Under the pieces are notes generated by a model. It saw only the letters and a list, made by a program, of their open reading frames with translations, did no database searches and had not been told where the DNA came from. Positions 63,793 to 64,000 of a DNA stretch of 64,000 nt are shown in pieces. The first letter of the stretch is position 1, and every line of letters starts with the position of its first letter. This stretch comes from BJGV01 sp964013575. GTDB taxonomy: Bacteria > Pseudomonadota > Gammaproteobacteria > Burkholderiales > Nitrosomonadaceae. The stretch spans positions 1 to 64,000 of the forward strand of contig CAXGWP010000005.1 in the NCBI GenBank assembly GCA_964013575.1, given 5' to 3'. Made by a program: the position numbers and the translations under genes.

Positions 63793-64000
63793 TACATTAA
63801 ATTCTGGCAGATTATAAATATCTACAAGGTATCCTAAACATTTCTATGCTTAACAGGAGAATTAATATTTCACTAAATTAAAAATATTATAAACTCTAAA
63901 AAATCTATTAAACAATAATTAGAAATAAAAATAATGATCAACTAATAATGCAGTAAATAATGCTGTCAAATAGAAAATTGAATAACGAAAAGCTGAACGT
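63793..64000. other. AT-rich non-coding end of window
   Basis: No gene, RNA or strong signal is visible after the GlcD-like gene. Confidence 0.5.

Overview
The window is a stretch of chromosome from an AT-rich proteobacterium, most likely a betaproteobacterium near Nitrosomonadaceae. The evidence is: a complete dcw (division and cell wall) cluster; ubiquinone-type Coq7; glnB beside nadE; the ftsK-lolA-serS linkage; a small cytochrome c that closely resembles the c-552 of ammonia oxidisers; and an acyl-CoA ligase/PLP decarboxylase pair of the type linked to exosortase A systems. The lineage is inferred from remembered family resemblance, not from a search. Nearly all the DNA is ordinary housekeeping sequence. 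There is no phage, insertion sequence, CRISPR array, tRNA or rRNA that I can see.

Layout. 1-381 holds a 48-bp tandem repeat cut by the window edge, then AT-rich DNA. 382-7123 holds an unrecognised membrane protein, an RhlE-type helicase and the opposing ribF-ileS-lspA genes. 7124-7762 is a long non-coding region with three inverted repeats, leading into the ligase/decarboxylase pair (7763-10578). 10837-22608 is a same-strand run: trpG-trpD-trpC, a tartronate semialdehyde reductase with glcD-glcE-glcF (glycolate salvage), then ftsK-lolA-serS. 22929-40962 (minus strand) is the 16-gene dcw cluster from mraZ to ftsA, with many 4-bp stop/start overlaps. Its ftsZ lies between rsmH and ftsL, not after ftsA. 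Upstream of mraZ is a promoter with TGGGN-type MraZ repeats, then the RNase P RNA gene. 41643-63779 is mixed metabolism: a second GlcF-like Fe-S protein, coq7, OsmC and YdcF proteins, cytochrome c, ilvD, lgt, a quinone reductase, pyrC, a thioredoxin-fold protein, ilvA, rpiA, phoU, fumC, a small unknown protein, a TerC protein, a BepA-like protease, glnB, nadE, a NUDIX hydrolase, rsmI and a second GlcD-like flavoprotein.

How the genes fit together. The dcw cluster encodes the cytoplasmic part of peptidoglycan precursor synthesis (MurB-G, Ddl, MraY) together with the divisome (FtsL, I, W, Q, A, Z). LspA and Lgt are two lipoprotein maturation enzymes and LolA carries lipoproteins across the periplasm. 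GlcDEF and the reductase form a glycolate to glycerate route, which suits a Calvin-cycle autotroph. IlvA and IlvD belong to branched-chain amino acid synthesis.

The points most worth a second look are the NadE whose glutaminase nucleophile Cys is replaced by Ser (a possible switch to free ammonia), the relocated ftsZ, the palindrome-rich leader of the ligase/decarboxylase operon, and long AT-only hairpins that straddle stop codons. I did not find a clearly new multi-gene system.
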